Shown: positions 8,645 to 17,104 of the stretch, piece after piece
How the letters are laid out: each line of letters begins with the position of its first letter
Position numbering within the stretch: position 1 is the stretch's first letter
NCBI GenBank assembly: GCA_951802115.1
Contig: CATOPL010000003.1
Coordinates: 124,001-188,000, forward strand
DNA length: 64,000 nucleotides
DNA from: an uncultured Lachnospiraceae bacterium
Lineage (GTDB): Bacteria; Bacillota; Clostridia; Lachnospirales; Lachnospiraceae
Reading direction: 5' to 3'
Notes under the pieces: generated by a model
Told to the model about the DNA's origin: nothing
The model's database searches: none
Seen by the model: the letters and a program-made list of their open reading frames with translations, nothing else
Program-made: the position numbers and the translations under genes

Positions 8645-8716
8645 GCACGAGTGGCTCAGTGGTGGAGTATCGCCTTGCCAAGGCGAGGGTCGCGGGTTCG
8701 AATCCCGTCTCGTGCT
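8645..8716 (+). tRNA. tRNA-Gly (anticodon GCC)
   Basis: The acceptor stem GCACGAG pairs with CTCGTGC. The anticodon stem TCGCC/GGCGA encloses loop TTGCCAA, giving anticodon GCC. The T arm contains GCGGG-TTCGAAT-CCCGT. The discriminator base is T and the CCA end is not encoded, as is common in this group. Confidence 0.95.
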
Positions 8717-8724
8717 TTTTTAGC

Positions 8725-8760
8725 ACAGAAATGCCGGTTATACAGCGTTTCTGTATTTTT
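8725..8760 (+). terminator. Rho-independent terminator of tRNA-Gly
   Basis: ACAGAAA (8725-8731) pairs with TTTCTGT (8748-8754) and a T-rich run follows. It lies nine bases after the tRNA. Confidence 0.75.
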
Positions 8761-9143
8761 TATGTCTATTGTTTTGAGACGACATCTGTAATTTTAACAG
8801 CTCCCCTTTTTCCTGTAATCTCTGAAGTTGTCAGAGGGCATAGTTCTGCTGATGCAGAGACTTTTCATTTCTTTGCACAAACCGTCAATCAAATATTCTT
8901 CAGACCCTCTGTCCCATCCTTGTTCAACTGTCATTACCTTCCGTGTGAACAAGGGGATAAAACCGTTCAGCAAACATCGAACAATTTCTAAAAATCTTAT
9001 GTAAAATTATGATAGCAATATTTCACTGAAATTTCCAAACAGATTAAAAACGCCGTTTATTTGGAACACGCCAAAGCGAGATGGCAGGCGAAGCGGAGAA
9101 AACAGTGTTCCCTTCCCCTTCGCACACAATTCCAAAACCGCGC
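8761..9143. other. Gene-free gap after tRNA-Gly, with one palindromic element
   Basis: No convincing gene is seen here. The only structure is an inverted repeat at 9063-9111: GGAACAC pairs with GTGTTCC around a 35-base core that contains a smaller GCCA/TGGC pairing and two similar 9-mers (CGCTTCGCC and CGCTTTGGC on the minus strand). It lies 33 bp past the nitroreductase stop and may serve as its terminator or be a REP-like repeat. Confidence 0.5.
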
Positions 9144-9929
9144 TCATATCTTAAAGCAGCTTCTCCCGTCCGTTAAGATCAGGCTGCCTGCATAAAGATA
9201 GTTCTGTATCGCCTTCTCCATGATGCTGTCCAGTTTCCTGTATTCCAGATCAAACCAGTACTCCTCCGCCGCAATCAGCATGTGTGAGAGAACAATCCCG
9301 GCATTGAACATATTTTTTCCAAGCTGTCTTTGATAACCGACGATTCCCGGCCTTTTGATAAAAAGATGGATCCGGTTTTCTGTCACCACAAACCGCCACG
9401 GCTGCTGATTAAGCGCCGACGGCGCCAGACGGGCAGATTCCAGCAGTTTCTTCTGCGCCTTGCTCAGCGGTACATTTGCTTTTAACAGCTTTTTCAGTTC
9501 CGCCCTTTTGAACTCTGAGCGTGCGCGTTCCAGCGGCTCTGCCGGATATCCAAAAGCAAGGATCATCATCAGTTCCATATCCTCTTCTTTCTCATCCTTT
9601 TTCAGCCGTATACCTCCCTGATAGCAACTTCCAATCCCCCGTGTATGCAGATACAAAACCAGCTGCTGCATCAGACACCCTGCATGTATATAACAATCCT
9701 CACAGTTTTCTGAATAAAGCGCGGCATAATAAGGCGCTTTTACCTGAAACATTCCTCTGACATTATGATCAGACGCCTGATAGATTTTCCACTGAATCCG
9801 AATTTCCGGGCAGGATCCCAATGCATTTTTTCCAAAACTTCTGATCTTTTCCAGAACCTGTTCCTCTACTGCTTCATTTCTGTATTTTCGAATCGATTTT
9901 CTTTTGAAAATTGCCTCATACTTTGTCAT
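9144..9929 (-). CDS. Nitroreductase family protein
   Basis: The 261-residue protein begins at MTKYEAIFKRKSIRKY, a typical FMN-nitroreductase N terminus in which the RKSIRKY segment contacts FMN phosphate. The segment SARLAPSALNQQPWRFVV, near residue 165, matches the family's FMN-contact motif. Members reduce nitro compounds, quinones or flavins with NAD(P)H. I chose the internal ATG at 9929 because upstream codons lie within pepF; the gene overlaps the 3' end of pepF by 14 bp, so the two are probably co-transcribed. Substrate unknown. Confidence 0.85.
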   Translation of the reverse strand: MTKYEAIFKRKSIRKYRNEAVEEQVLEKIRSFGKNALGSCPEIRIQWKIYQASDHNVRGMFQVKAPYYAALYSENCEDCYIHAGCLMQQLVLYLHTRGIGSCYQGGIRLKKDEKEEDMELMMILAFGYPAEPLERARSEFKRAELKKLLKANVPLSKAQKKLLESARLAPSALNQQPWRFVVTENRIHLFIKRPGIVGYQRQLGKNMFNAGIVLSHMLIAAEEYWFDLEYRKLDSIMEKAIQNYLYAGSLILTDGRSCFKI

Positions 9930-11730
9930 TGTCTGCCAGTCTCTCCATTTCATCCAGATATTGCGTAAACACATGCAGTGCATCTTCCACTGGCTTTTTC
10001 TGCTCCATATCGACTCCTGCCATGCGCAGCAGATCCAGCGGATACCTGGAGCTTCCCCCTTTCAGAAAGCTCTGATACTCTTTTACCGCCGACTCCCCCT
10101 CTTCCAGAATCCGCCTTGACAATGCGATTGCCGCCGAAAATCCCGTTGCATACTGATACACATAAAACGGAGTATAAAAATGCGGTATCCTCGCCCACTC
10201 AAGTTCAATCTCTCTGTCGACACAAATATTTTTCCCAAAATATTCCTGGTTCAAACCATAATAAATCTCACAGAGTCTGTCCGCAGTCAGCGTCTCTCCC
10301 TGTTCCGCAAGACCATGGGTAACCTTTTCAAATTCAGCAAACATCGTCTGGCGAAACAGCGTGGTGCGGAACTGCTCCAGAAAATAATTAACAAGATACG
10401 CTTTCTGTCCTGCGTCTTCCGTTGTTTCTATCAGATGATGTATCAGAAGCGCCTCATTACACGTCGATGCCACTTCCGCCACGAAAATTTTATAGCCCGC
10501 ATAGACATAAGGCTGATTTGCATCCGAATACCAGGAATGAAGAGCATGCCCCATCTCGTGAGCCAGCGTAAACACGTTGTTCAGATTTTCCTGATAATTC
10601 AAAAGCACATAAGGATGCGTGCCGTATGCTCCCCAGGAATATGCTCCGCTTTTCTTGCCCTGATTTTCATAGACGTCAATCCATCTGGAAGAAAATCCTT
10701 TTTTCAAAAGTCCGACATATTCTTCCCCCATCGGGCGCAGTCCCTCAAGCACCATCTCCTTCGCCTTCTCATAAGAAATCCTCTGCCCCTGATCTTTTAC
10801 AACCGGCACATACAGATCGTACATATGAAGCTCATCCACGCCAAGCAGTTTCTTTCTGAGTTCCACATAACGGTGCATCTGCGGTAGATATTCGTGAACT
10901 GCTTCAATCAGATGATCATAGACGGACACCGGAATATGGCTTCCATCCAGCGCCGCCTCCAGATCGGAACCATACTTTCGCACTCTGGCCTGAAACACTT
11001 CCTGCTTTACATTGGCACGGTAAATCGCCGCCAGCGTATTGCGGTACTTCCCATACACTCCGTACAACGCGCAGAAAGCATCACGCCTGACGTTTCTGCT
11101 GCTGCTCTGCAAAAGCGTCTGATACCTGCCATGGGTCACCTCCACCGGCTCGCCGTCCTCTCCCTCAATCTCCGGAAAACGGATATCTGCATTGTTGAAC
11201 ATGGTAAAAATATCTTTAGGGCCCTCTGCAAGCTCCCCGACAGCCGCCAGAAGCTCTTCTCTCTCCCGGTCAAGGACATGCTCTTTCTGTCTTATCATAT
11301 TTTCAAAATGTTGCCGATATGCCAAAAGCTCTCCGTTCTCTTCCAGAAATTTTTCAATCGTTCCCTCCGCAAGTCCCAGAATCTCCGGTTCTATATAGGC
11401 CTGCGCCTGAGAAAGCTTTACCAGTAGCCCCTGCGCACGGCTTGACAGATTTTGATAAATTCCGTTATCCGTATTTTCATGAAGCTTCTGGCCGGCATAG
11501 ACATACACCTTTTCCGCCAGCATATTTAATTCATCACAGGTTCTCTGCATGGCAAGAAGAATACCGGCGCTCTCACCCAGACGCCCCTGGTATTCCGCTA
11601 GCCTGCCGATAGCCTCTTCCAGCTTTTTATAATCCTTCTCCCACTCCTTATCATCCCTGTACAGATCCTCGATCGCCCACGTATCCTCAAGCGCGGCCTC
11701 TTCCCTCTTTTTCAGTCTCTTCTCCGCCAT
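9916..11730 (-). CDS. pepF: Oligoendopeptidase F (M3 metallopeptidase)
   Basis: This protein of about 604 residues has the thermolysin-like zinc motif HEMGH in LAHEMGHALHSWYSD (about residue 391) and the usual M3B layout: a helical N-terminal Oligo_F part, then the peptidase domain. Members cut peptides of about 7-17 residues in the cytoplasm. I prefer the ATG at 11730 over that at 11736 because the AAAGGA site is eight bases from the former but only two from the latter. The 3' end overlaps the nitroreductase gene. Confidence 0.95.
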   Translation of the reverse strand: MAEKRLKKREEAALEDTWAIEDLYRDDKEWEKDYKKLEEAIGRLAEYQGRLGESAGILLAMQRTCDELNMLAEKVYVYAGQKLHENTDNGIYQNLSSRAQGLLVKLSQAQAYIEPEILGLAEGTIEKFLEENGELLAYRQHFENMIRQKEHVLDREREELLAAVGELAEGPKDIFTMFNNADIRFPEIEGEDGEPVEVTHGRYQTLLQSSSRNVRRDAFCALYGVYGKYRNTLAAIYRANVKQEVFQARVRKYGSDLEAALDGSHIPVSVYDHLIEAVHEYLPQMHRYVELRKKLLGVDELHMYDLYVPVVKDQGQRISYEKAKEMVLEGLRPMGEEYVGLLKKGFSSRWIDVYENQGKKSGAYSWGAYGTHPYVLLNYQENLNNVFTLAHEMGHALHSWYSDANQPYVYAGYKIFVAEVASTCNEALLIHHLIETTEDAGQKAYLVNYFLEQFRTTLFRQTMFAEFEKVTHGLAEQGETLTADRLCEIYYGLNQEYFGKNICVDREIELEWARIPHFYTPFYVYQYATGFSAAIALSRRILEEGESAVKEYQSFLKGGSSRYPLDLLRMAGVDMEQKKPVEDALHVFTQYLDEMERLADNDKV

Positions 11731-11736
11731 ATCCAT

Positions 11737-12192
11737 TTCCTTTCCCAGTCTGCCTTACTGCCTTATCCTTCCATATTCCTGCTGTTTCTATACGATCCTG
11801 CAATAATATTTATATAATCAGATGCTTTCTGCCTGCTCCCGCCAGCGTCCGCCAGCCTTTTCCGACTCGCCTTCCTCTCAGACGGCGGGCGCGGGCTGAC
11901 TGCAGCTGTCTGGCCTTTGGAGGCGCTTTTCGCAGAGATGAAATCCACTGCTTACGGAAACCCGGCGCGAAGGCTCTCCTGAGCGCACCGGTTGCAGTTA
12001 GCAGTTAGTTCAGCTCTGCCCTGCCCCCGCCTGACAGATGCTTTCTGCCTGCTCCTGCCAGCGTCCGCCAGGCGTTACAGGCATCGTACAAATCCTGTGG
12101 CGCATTTCCCCTGCATCTGCTATACTGTTTGTAATCATCATCCGCTGCAAACGCAGCGGATAAATACTACAGTCTGCAAGGAGGAACAACCT
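11737..12192. other. Gap with 37-bp direct repeats and the LUD gene leader
   Basis: I see no supported gene here. A 37-bp sequence starting CAGATGCTTTCTGCC occurs at 11819-11855 and again at 12035-12071 with one mismatch, 216 bp apart. The stretch between is GC-rich and unlike its neighbours. A TATACT -10 candidate at 12121-12126 would serve the LUD gene. A perfect 9-bp hairpin (ATCCGCTGC / GCAGCGGAT, loop AAAC, 12140-12161) lies in that gene's leader. Confidence 0.55.
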
Positions 12193-12828
12193 ATGTCATT
12201 TGTTAAACAGTCCAACGCCAAAGCGGCCGCCACCATCCTGGGCAAACTCCCGAAAAGAAACATGGAAGGCTATTTCTGCGAAACCAGCGAAGAAGCGGTT
12301 CAAAAAGCCCTGGAGCTTATGCCGGAAGGTTCTGCCGTCTCCTGGGGCGGTTCCATGAGCATAAACGAATGCGGCCTTATGGACGCCCTCAAAAAACACC
12401 GTTACACACTGATCGACCGATCCCTGGCGGCGACAGAACAGGAAAAAAGAGAAATCTATGCCAGAACCGTCATGGCAGATTATTATCTGATGAGCACCAA
12501 CGCTATTACCATGGACGGAGAACTGGTCAATATTGACGGCTTTGGCAACCGTGTTGCCTGTCTCTGTTCAGGCCCTCAGAACGTCATCATCATCGCCGGA
12601 ATGAACAAGGTCGTAAACAGCATAGAAGCCGGCATTGAACGAATCCGCACCAAAGCGGCGCCTCCAAATACCACACGTCTGGGAAAAAATACCCCCTGCG
12701 CCAAAACCGGCGTCTGCGGCAGCTGCTTTTCCCCCGACTGCATCTGCAGTCAGACCGTGATCACCCGCAGAAGCGGAATCCCGGGACGCATTAAAATCAT
12801 TCTCGTCAACGAAGACCTGGGCTTTTAA
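12193..12828 (+). CDS. LUD domain protein (LutC/YkgG-type family)
   Basis: This 211-residue protein has the LUD domain pattern: AVSWGGSMSINECGLMDAL at about residues 50-68, then DYYLMSTNAITMDGELVNIDG at about 96-116. The family occurs in lactate-utilisation proteins and in many stand-alone anaerobe proteins of unknown function. The C terminus has a cysteine group (C-A-K-T-G-V-C-G-S-C-F, then PDCICS) that could bind a metal or iron-sulfur cluster. I chose the ATG at 12193 because AAGGAGG lies ten bases upstream; the longer reading frame begins in non-coding sequence. It is a single gene with its own terminator. Confidence 0.85.
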   Translation: MSFVKQSNAKAAATILGKLPKRNMEGYFCETSEEAVQKALELMPEGSAVSWGGSMSINECGLMDALKKHRYTLIDRSLAATEQEKREIYARTVMADYYLMSTNAITMDGELVNIDGFGNRVACLCSGPQNVIIIAGMNKVVNSIEAGIERIRTKAAPPNTTRLGKNTPCAKTGVCGSCFSPDCICSQTVITRRSGIPGRIKIILVNEDLGF

Positions 12829-12850
12829 AACCGGCCGTTTTGCCGGACAA

Positions 12851-12873
12851 GGGCTGCCGTCAGACAGCAGCCC
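12851..12873 (+). terminator. Terminator after the LUD gene, possibly bidirectional
   Basis: GGGCTGC (12851-12857) pairs with GCAGCCC (12867-12873) across a nine-base loop, followed by TGTTATTT. It sits between convergent genes and may stop both. Confidence 0.75.
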
Positions 12874-12882
12874 TGTTATTTA

Positions 12883-14232
12883 TTATTCATTTCTGATCGC
12901 TGCCAGAGGACTTAACTTCATCGCGCGAAGCGCCGGGAAGAAGCCTGCCACCATGCCGACCAGCACTGCAAACAACAGTGACACCGCAATCAGCCACAGA
13001 GGAATATAGGAAAGCTGCCCATAATAGCCTTCTGAAGCCTTGCCTGCGACAGAGTTGATAATCACCGATATAATCTCACTCAAAACCAATCCGATCAGTC
13101 CGCCAAAAAAACCGATAAATCCGGCTTCCAGAAGAAACATCGAGCGAATATTCCTCATATCACATCCCAGCACTTTAATAACACCGATCTCCTTGGTTCT
13201 CTCATAAATGGACATCATCATTGTGTTGGCGATTCCAATCGCCGCCACGAACAGGGACACGGCGCCGATACCGCCCAGCACCATCTGGATCATTGCCATC
13301 TGGCTCTGCGTCTGTTCCATCCACTCCGCATTGCTGTCGGCATTGTATCCCATATCCTGGATTGCTTTCTGCACCTCCTGTACATGATCCATACTGTCCA
13401 CGCGAATATAAACCTGTTCATAATAAATATCTTTGTATGGTTTCCCGCTTTTGGTCGTCGGCTGCCCCGGAATCACTTTGTTCTTATAGACCTTTTTCAG
13501 TTCCATCTTCAGCGCATCAATATCTGCAAATACCGAATTGCAGTTCTGGCTGTATGTTTCCAGATCCCCGGCCATAATACCGCAGGTGGGAATAATATAT
13601 TTCTTGGGCGGAGCAATGGTCTGTCCGTTGTTGTCCTGACTTCCCGCCTGCCAGTAGGCTTCGGTATCAAAGATCACAAACAGCGGATCGTTCATCAAAT
13701 CCACGTCCGGCACCTCGCCCGTCTCCCAGTAATATTCGTTTGTCTTCGCCTTGTAAAAATTTGTTATGACCTGGTTGCCGTAAAAAAGCTGCAGGCCGCC
13801 GTCTGCAGGAGGCAGCGTTCCTTCTCCCACATCAATATCCATGTTCTGCAACGCTTCCTGGCTCATCCCGCGAATCCACAGCCAGCCCTCATACGCTCCC
13901 TGCTTTGCCAGTACGTTAAGCTCCAGGATCGGCGACGCCAGTTCCACATGAGGAATCTGCGCCATGGTCTGCACCACTTTGTCATCGATCCTTTCAACCT
14001 CCTTGTCCTCACCGGAATCGTTATAATAACTGTAATTGTTCACGTTGATCGTAGTCAGACCACCGTATTCTTCGATCTGTTCCAGCGAACTTTTCCGCAG
14101 GCCAAGACCAAGAGAAACCATAACAACGATGGAGGCGGTTCCGATGATCACGCCCAGGACGGTCAAAGCCGTCCGCAGCTTCCGGCGCAGCAGATTGGAA
14201 GCGCTCATTCTGAGCAAGTCAAGATATCTCAT
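12883..14232 (-). CDS. MacB/FtsX-type ABC transporter permease
   Basis: The 449-residue protein has one N-terminal transmembrane segment (about 20-42, with TVLGVIIGTASIVVMVSLG), a long extracellular domain (about 45-310), and three C-terminal membrane segments ending PALRAMKLSPLAAIR. This is the MacB periplasmic-core plus FtsX layout. Such permeases usually act as mechanotransmitters rather than true channels. It is the third gene of a three-gene unit with the ATPase and the anchored extracellular protein, 12 bp downstream of the latter. The substrate is unknown. Confidence 0.9.
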   Translation of the reverse strand: MRYLDLLRMSASNLLRRKLRTALTVLGVIIGTASIVVMVSLGLGLRKSSLEQIEEYGGLTTINVNNYSYYNDSGEDKEVERIDDKVVQTMAQIPHVELASPILELNVLAKQGAYEGWLWIRGMSQEALQNMDIDVGEGTLPPADGGLQLFYGNQVITNFYKAKTNEYYWETGEVPDVDLMNDPLFVIFDTEAYWQAGSQDNNGQTIAPPKKYIIPTCGIMAGDLETYSQNCNSVFADIDALKMELKKVYKNKVIPGQPTTKSGKPYKDIYYEQVYIRVDSMDHVQEVQKAIQDMGYNADSNAEWMEQTQSQMAMIQMVLGGIGAVSLFVAAIGIANTMMMSIYERTKEIGVIKVLGCDMRNIRSMFLLEAGFIGFFGGLIGLVLSEIISVIINSVAGKASEGYYGQLSYIPLWLIAVSLLFAVLVGMVAGFFPALRAMKLSPLAAIRNE

Positions 14233-14244
14233 CCTCTGCTCCTT

Positions 14245-16119
14245 TTATTCCGTCTTAGAGTCGTCGTCATCCAGGTCCATCAGATCTTCTTCCAGGCGCA
14301 GCTGTTCTTTTTTCTTTTTTCGCTTCATAAAAATCACGGCTCCGGTGATCCCTGCCACTACAAGAATTGCGATCACCACTGCCACATACGTCCCGCTTCC
14401 GCCGCCGGTTCCTTCCATACCTGCCATGTTATCGCCCATCATGGAATCATCCATCGGGAAATCCTCCACCATCGCTTCTGTTACGAACAACGACACTTCT
14501 TTTTCAATGACAGTTGATTCTCCGGTCTCATCTTCATAGGAGATCAGAAGCTTCACCATTCCGTCATCCATCGTCGCCGACTGACCGGTCACATAAATGT
14601 CCACTGCTCCGGTAGCTCCCGAATCCAGATTGCCCACAAAGGCATCACCGCCGCTCAGATTTTCGCTGTTTGTCTTCACCTGAACGTTATAGAGCTTGGT
14701 CTTGCCCATATTATAAATGTTGAACATAATATTGGATTCGCTGCCAACTTCAATGCTGGAGGGCATGACCTCCGGTTCGCTGACATCCACACGGGCCGCC
14801 TGCTTTACCGGAATGGATACACTGCTCTTGCTGGTATACTCATTTACATGTTCATCCTCATAACTCATGTTTACATCCACTGCATAGGGCTTCTGCGTCA
14901 GATCGGCTTTTGCTTCCAGCTCGATCTGGATATCCTTTGTCCCATTCTTCTCCATCCGGTCCACAAAAATCGTGCTGGAACCGGCTGTGGGAAGAAACGC
15001 AGCGTATGTAGTGTCTTCATCCTTTCCTTCCACTGCCGCCAAAATCTCAAAGATCATATTGTTGACGCTGGTCGCCGTAGAGGTGTTTTTAAGATGCAGC
15101 GTCAGCACGAAGCTCTCCCCCGCATGCACCACTTCCGGGCTGGTCTCAAAACCGGTGACAATGACTCTGGGAACTGACGCCTTACCGTCCGCGCCCACGC
15201 CGGCCGTACCTTTGAGTTGGATATACGTATCCAGAGTCGCGCTCTGACTGTCGCCGTTTGAATCACGGTAAATCACATTGAATGAAAGCTTCTGATAGCC
15301 GTTTCCCACGTCGCTTCTGGTCTTCAGATTCCAGGTCAGCTCGCGTCTTCTGTCCATGTCCGACATTCCGGTATCCGTCCCCGGCAGATCCGGGATCGTC
15401 TGTGTATAATTGGAGCTGGTGATCTCAAACGGCCATGATGTCGTGTCCGTGCTGAGCGCCGGTGTCACAACGGCGTCCGTCACCATCGTTTTTCCCATAT
15501 TTACAACCGGAAGCACGATGCTGACCGCCTCTCCCGCATTCGCCACCGGAGTCACCCAGCTTCCGCCAACCATCAGATAATGATCCGCATTGACAATGGG
15601 ATCCGGTTCTTCCTCTTCTTCGTCGTCATTGTCCGGAGGCGGATTCACAATTCTGTCCATATCTCCTTTAGCTTTTGTAATATACTCATCTACTCCTGCA
15701 GCCGTTTTCATATTATTAATCTGATTCATAGCCTTGGTAATCGTGTTATTAAGCCGTGTGGTTTCTTTTCCGTCCGGATCAATCAGACGCTGATAATCTT
15801 TCAGTTTATCCATCGCGCCATCTTTTGCTTCCTGCAAAAGCTCCTGGTCCGTTTTCACATTTTCTTGCTCCTCATCAGATTTCTTTGGAGAAACCAGAGA
15901 ATCTATATTCTCATTTCCCCCGTCATCTCCCGTCTTTTCCTTATCACCTTTACCCTGGCCCTGCTGATCTTCAATCGTAACCTCTACAGGATTTTTCGGC
16001 TCTGACGGTTCCTCCGCCCACGCCGTCATCTCTGCCCCCGGCATGACCGCAGCCGCCGCCGGCGCCAGCAGCGCCAGACACAACGCCGCCGCAATTCCTT
16101 TCACTATCCGTCTTTTCAT
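14245..16119 (-). CDS. Membrane-anchored extracellular partner of the ABC transporter
   Basis: The 624-residue protein has a signal peptide (MKRRIVKGIAAALCLALLAP, cleavage near AWA-EEP), an acidic and helical linker to about residue 175, then repeated beta-rich modules resembling CARDB/NEW3 domains of the COG1361 type. A C-terminal membrane helix (about 580-600) and a short tail with KRKKKK and acidic residues follow. Its ATG overlaps the ATPase stop (ATGA) and the permease follows by 12 bp. The order suggests it replaces the usual adaptor of MacB-like systems, but what it binds is not evident. Confidence 0.8.
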   Translation of the reverse strand: MKRRIVKGIAAALCLALLAPAAAAVMPGAEMTAWAEEPSEPKNPVEVTIEDQQGQGKGDKEKTGDDGGNENIDSLVSPKKSDEEQENVKTDQELLQEAKDGAMDKLKDYQRLIDPDGKETTRLNNTITKAMNQINNMKTAAGVDEYITKAKGDMDRIVNPPPDNDDEEEEEPDPIVNADHYLMVGGSWVTPVANAGEAVSIVLPVVNMGKTMVTDAVVTPALSTDTTSWPFEITSSNYTQTIPDLPGTDTGMSDMDRRRELTWNLKTRSDVGNGYQKLSFNVIYRDSNGDSQSATLDTYIQLKGTAGVGADGKASVPRVIVTGFETSPEVVHAGESFVLTLHLKNTSTATSVNNMIFEILAAVEGKDEDTTYAAFLPTAGSSTIFVDRMEKNGTKDIQIELEAKADLTQKPYAVDVNMSYEDEHVNEYTSKSSVSIPVKQAARVDVSEPEVMPSSIEVGSESNIMFNIYNMGKTKLYNVQVKTNSENLSGGDAFVGNLDSGATGAVDIYVTGQSATMDDGMVKLLISYEDETGESTVIEKEVSLFVTEAMVEDFPMDDSMMGDNMAGMEGTGGGSGTYVAVVIAILVVAGITGAVIFMKRKKKKEQLRLEEDLMDLDDDDSKTE

Positions 16120-16838
16120 TCTTCTTCCTCCTTATATTCGCTGCGGTTCTCCACTTTCACAATCTTCCCGTCTATGATATGAAAGATCCGGTCTGCAAAC
16201 CCCGCCAGATGATTGTCATGCGTGACCATAACCATGGTCTGATTCTGTTCCTGCACCACTTTGCGCATCAGCTTTAGCACTTCCGCCGAGGTATTGGAAT
16301 CCAGATTTCCCGTCGGCTCATCCGCAAAGATAATCTCCGGATCCAGAACAAGCGCTCTTGCTACTCCGACCCTCTGCTGCTGCCCGCCGGACATCTCGTT
16401 CGGTCTGTGCTTCATATGTTTTGGCAGCCCTACCAGTTTTAACATTTTCACGGCCTTGGCCTCCCGGGTCTTCTTGTCCACCCCGCGGAATGTCAGAGGC
16501 AGGGCCACGTTTTCAATCGCATTCATTGTTCCCAGCAGGTTAAACGACTGAAAGATAAACCCGACCCGCTCCCGCCGGAATTTCACAAGCTGATTCTCAT
16601 TCATCCTTTCCAGGTGTTCTCCGCCGATAACAACCTCGCCCTTAGTGGGTTTTTCCAGACCCGCCAGCATATTCAGCATCGTTGACTTACCGGAACCGGA
16701 AGTTCCGACAATCGCGCAGAACTCTCCTTTATAAATGGTCATGTCCACGCCGTTTAATGCGCGGACCTTTTCATTTCCCACCCGGAATATTTTATAGAGG
16801 TTCTTCACCTGGATAACAGGCTCCTGTGTTTTTTCCAC
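16116..16838 (-). CDS. ABC transporter ATP-binding protein (LolD/MacB type)
   Basis: The 240-residue ATPase shows Walker A GTSGSGKST (about residue 40), signature MSGGQQQRVGVARAL, Walker B IIFADEPTGNLDS, and the switch histidine in MVTHD. The PTGNLDS sequence is typical of the MacB/LolD/FtsE branch, in line with its FtsX-like permease partner. Translation starts at GTG (16838) behind GGGAGG. It is the first gene of the unit. Confidence 0.95.
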   Translation of the reverse strand: MEKTQEPVIQVKNLYKIFRVGNEKVRALNGVDMTIYKGEFCAIVGTSGSGKSTMLNMLAGLEKPTKGEVVIGGEHLERMNENQLVKFRRERVGFIFQSFNLLGTMNAIENVALPLTFRGVDKKTREAKAVKMLKLVGLPKHMKHRPNEMSGGQQQRVGVARALVLDPEIIFADEPTGNLDSNTSAEVLKLMRKVVQEQNQTMVMVTHDNHLAGFADRIFHIIDGKIVKVENRSEYKEEEE

Positions 16839-17104
16839 TAAAATCCTCCCTTATCTTCTTCATATGCTCCTGTTGCTTCCTCCAGTCAGAAACCAGAGTC
16901 CCGAGCTGTCTGGTGTGCGGTCGGTGCAGGGAAATTTGTCTCAAATTCATTTCACGCAGCCCTCTGCGCCGCATTCGTCTGACACAAATCCTCCGCAAAT
17001 TGCAGCGCGCAGCCCACAGGTATATAGTAGGCGCAGTAATCCTGCAGCGCCCTTATCAGTATAGCATAAATTCCAGAATACAATTCTTAAAAAATCTTAA
17101 GTTT

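Noticed and set aside
11763..11948. 61-codon minus-strand frame in the gap before the LUD gene
   Set aside because: No ribosome site, no recognisable domain, and part of it is the 37-bp direct repeat.
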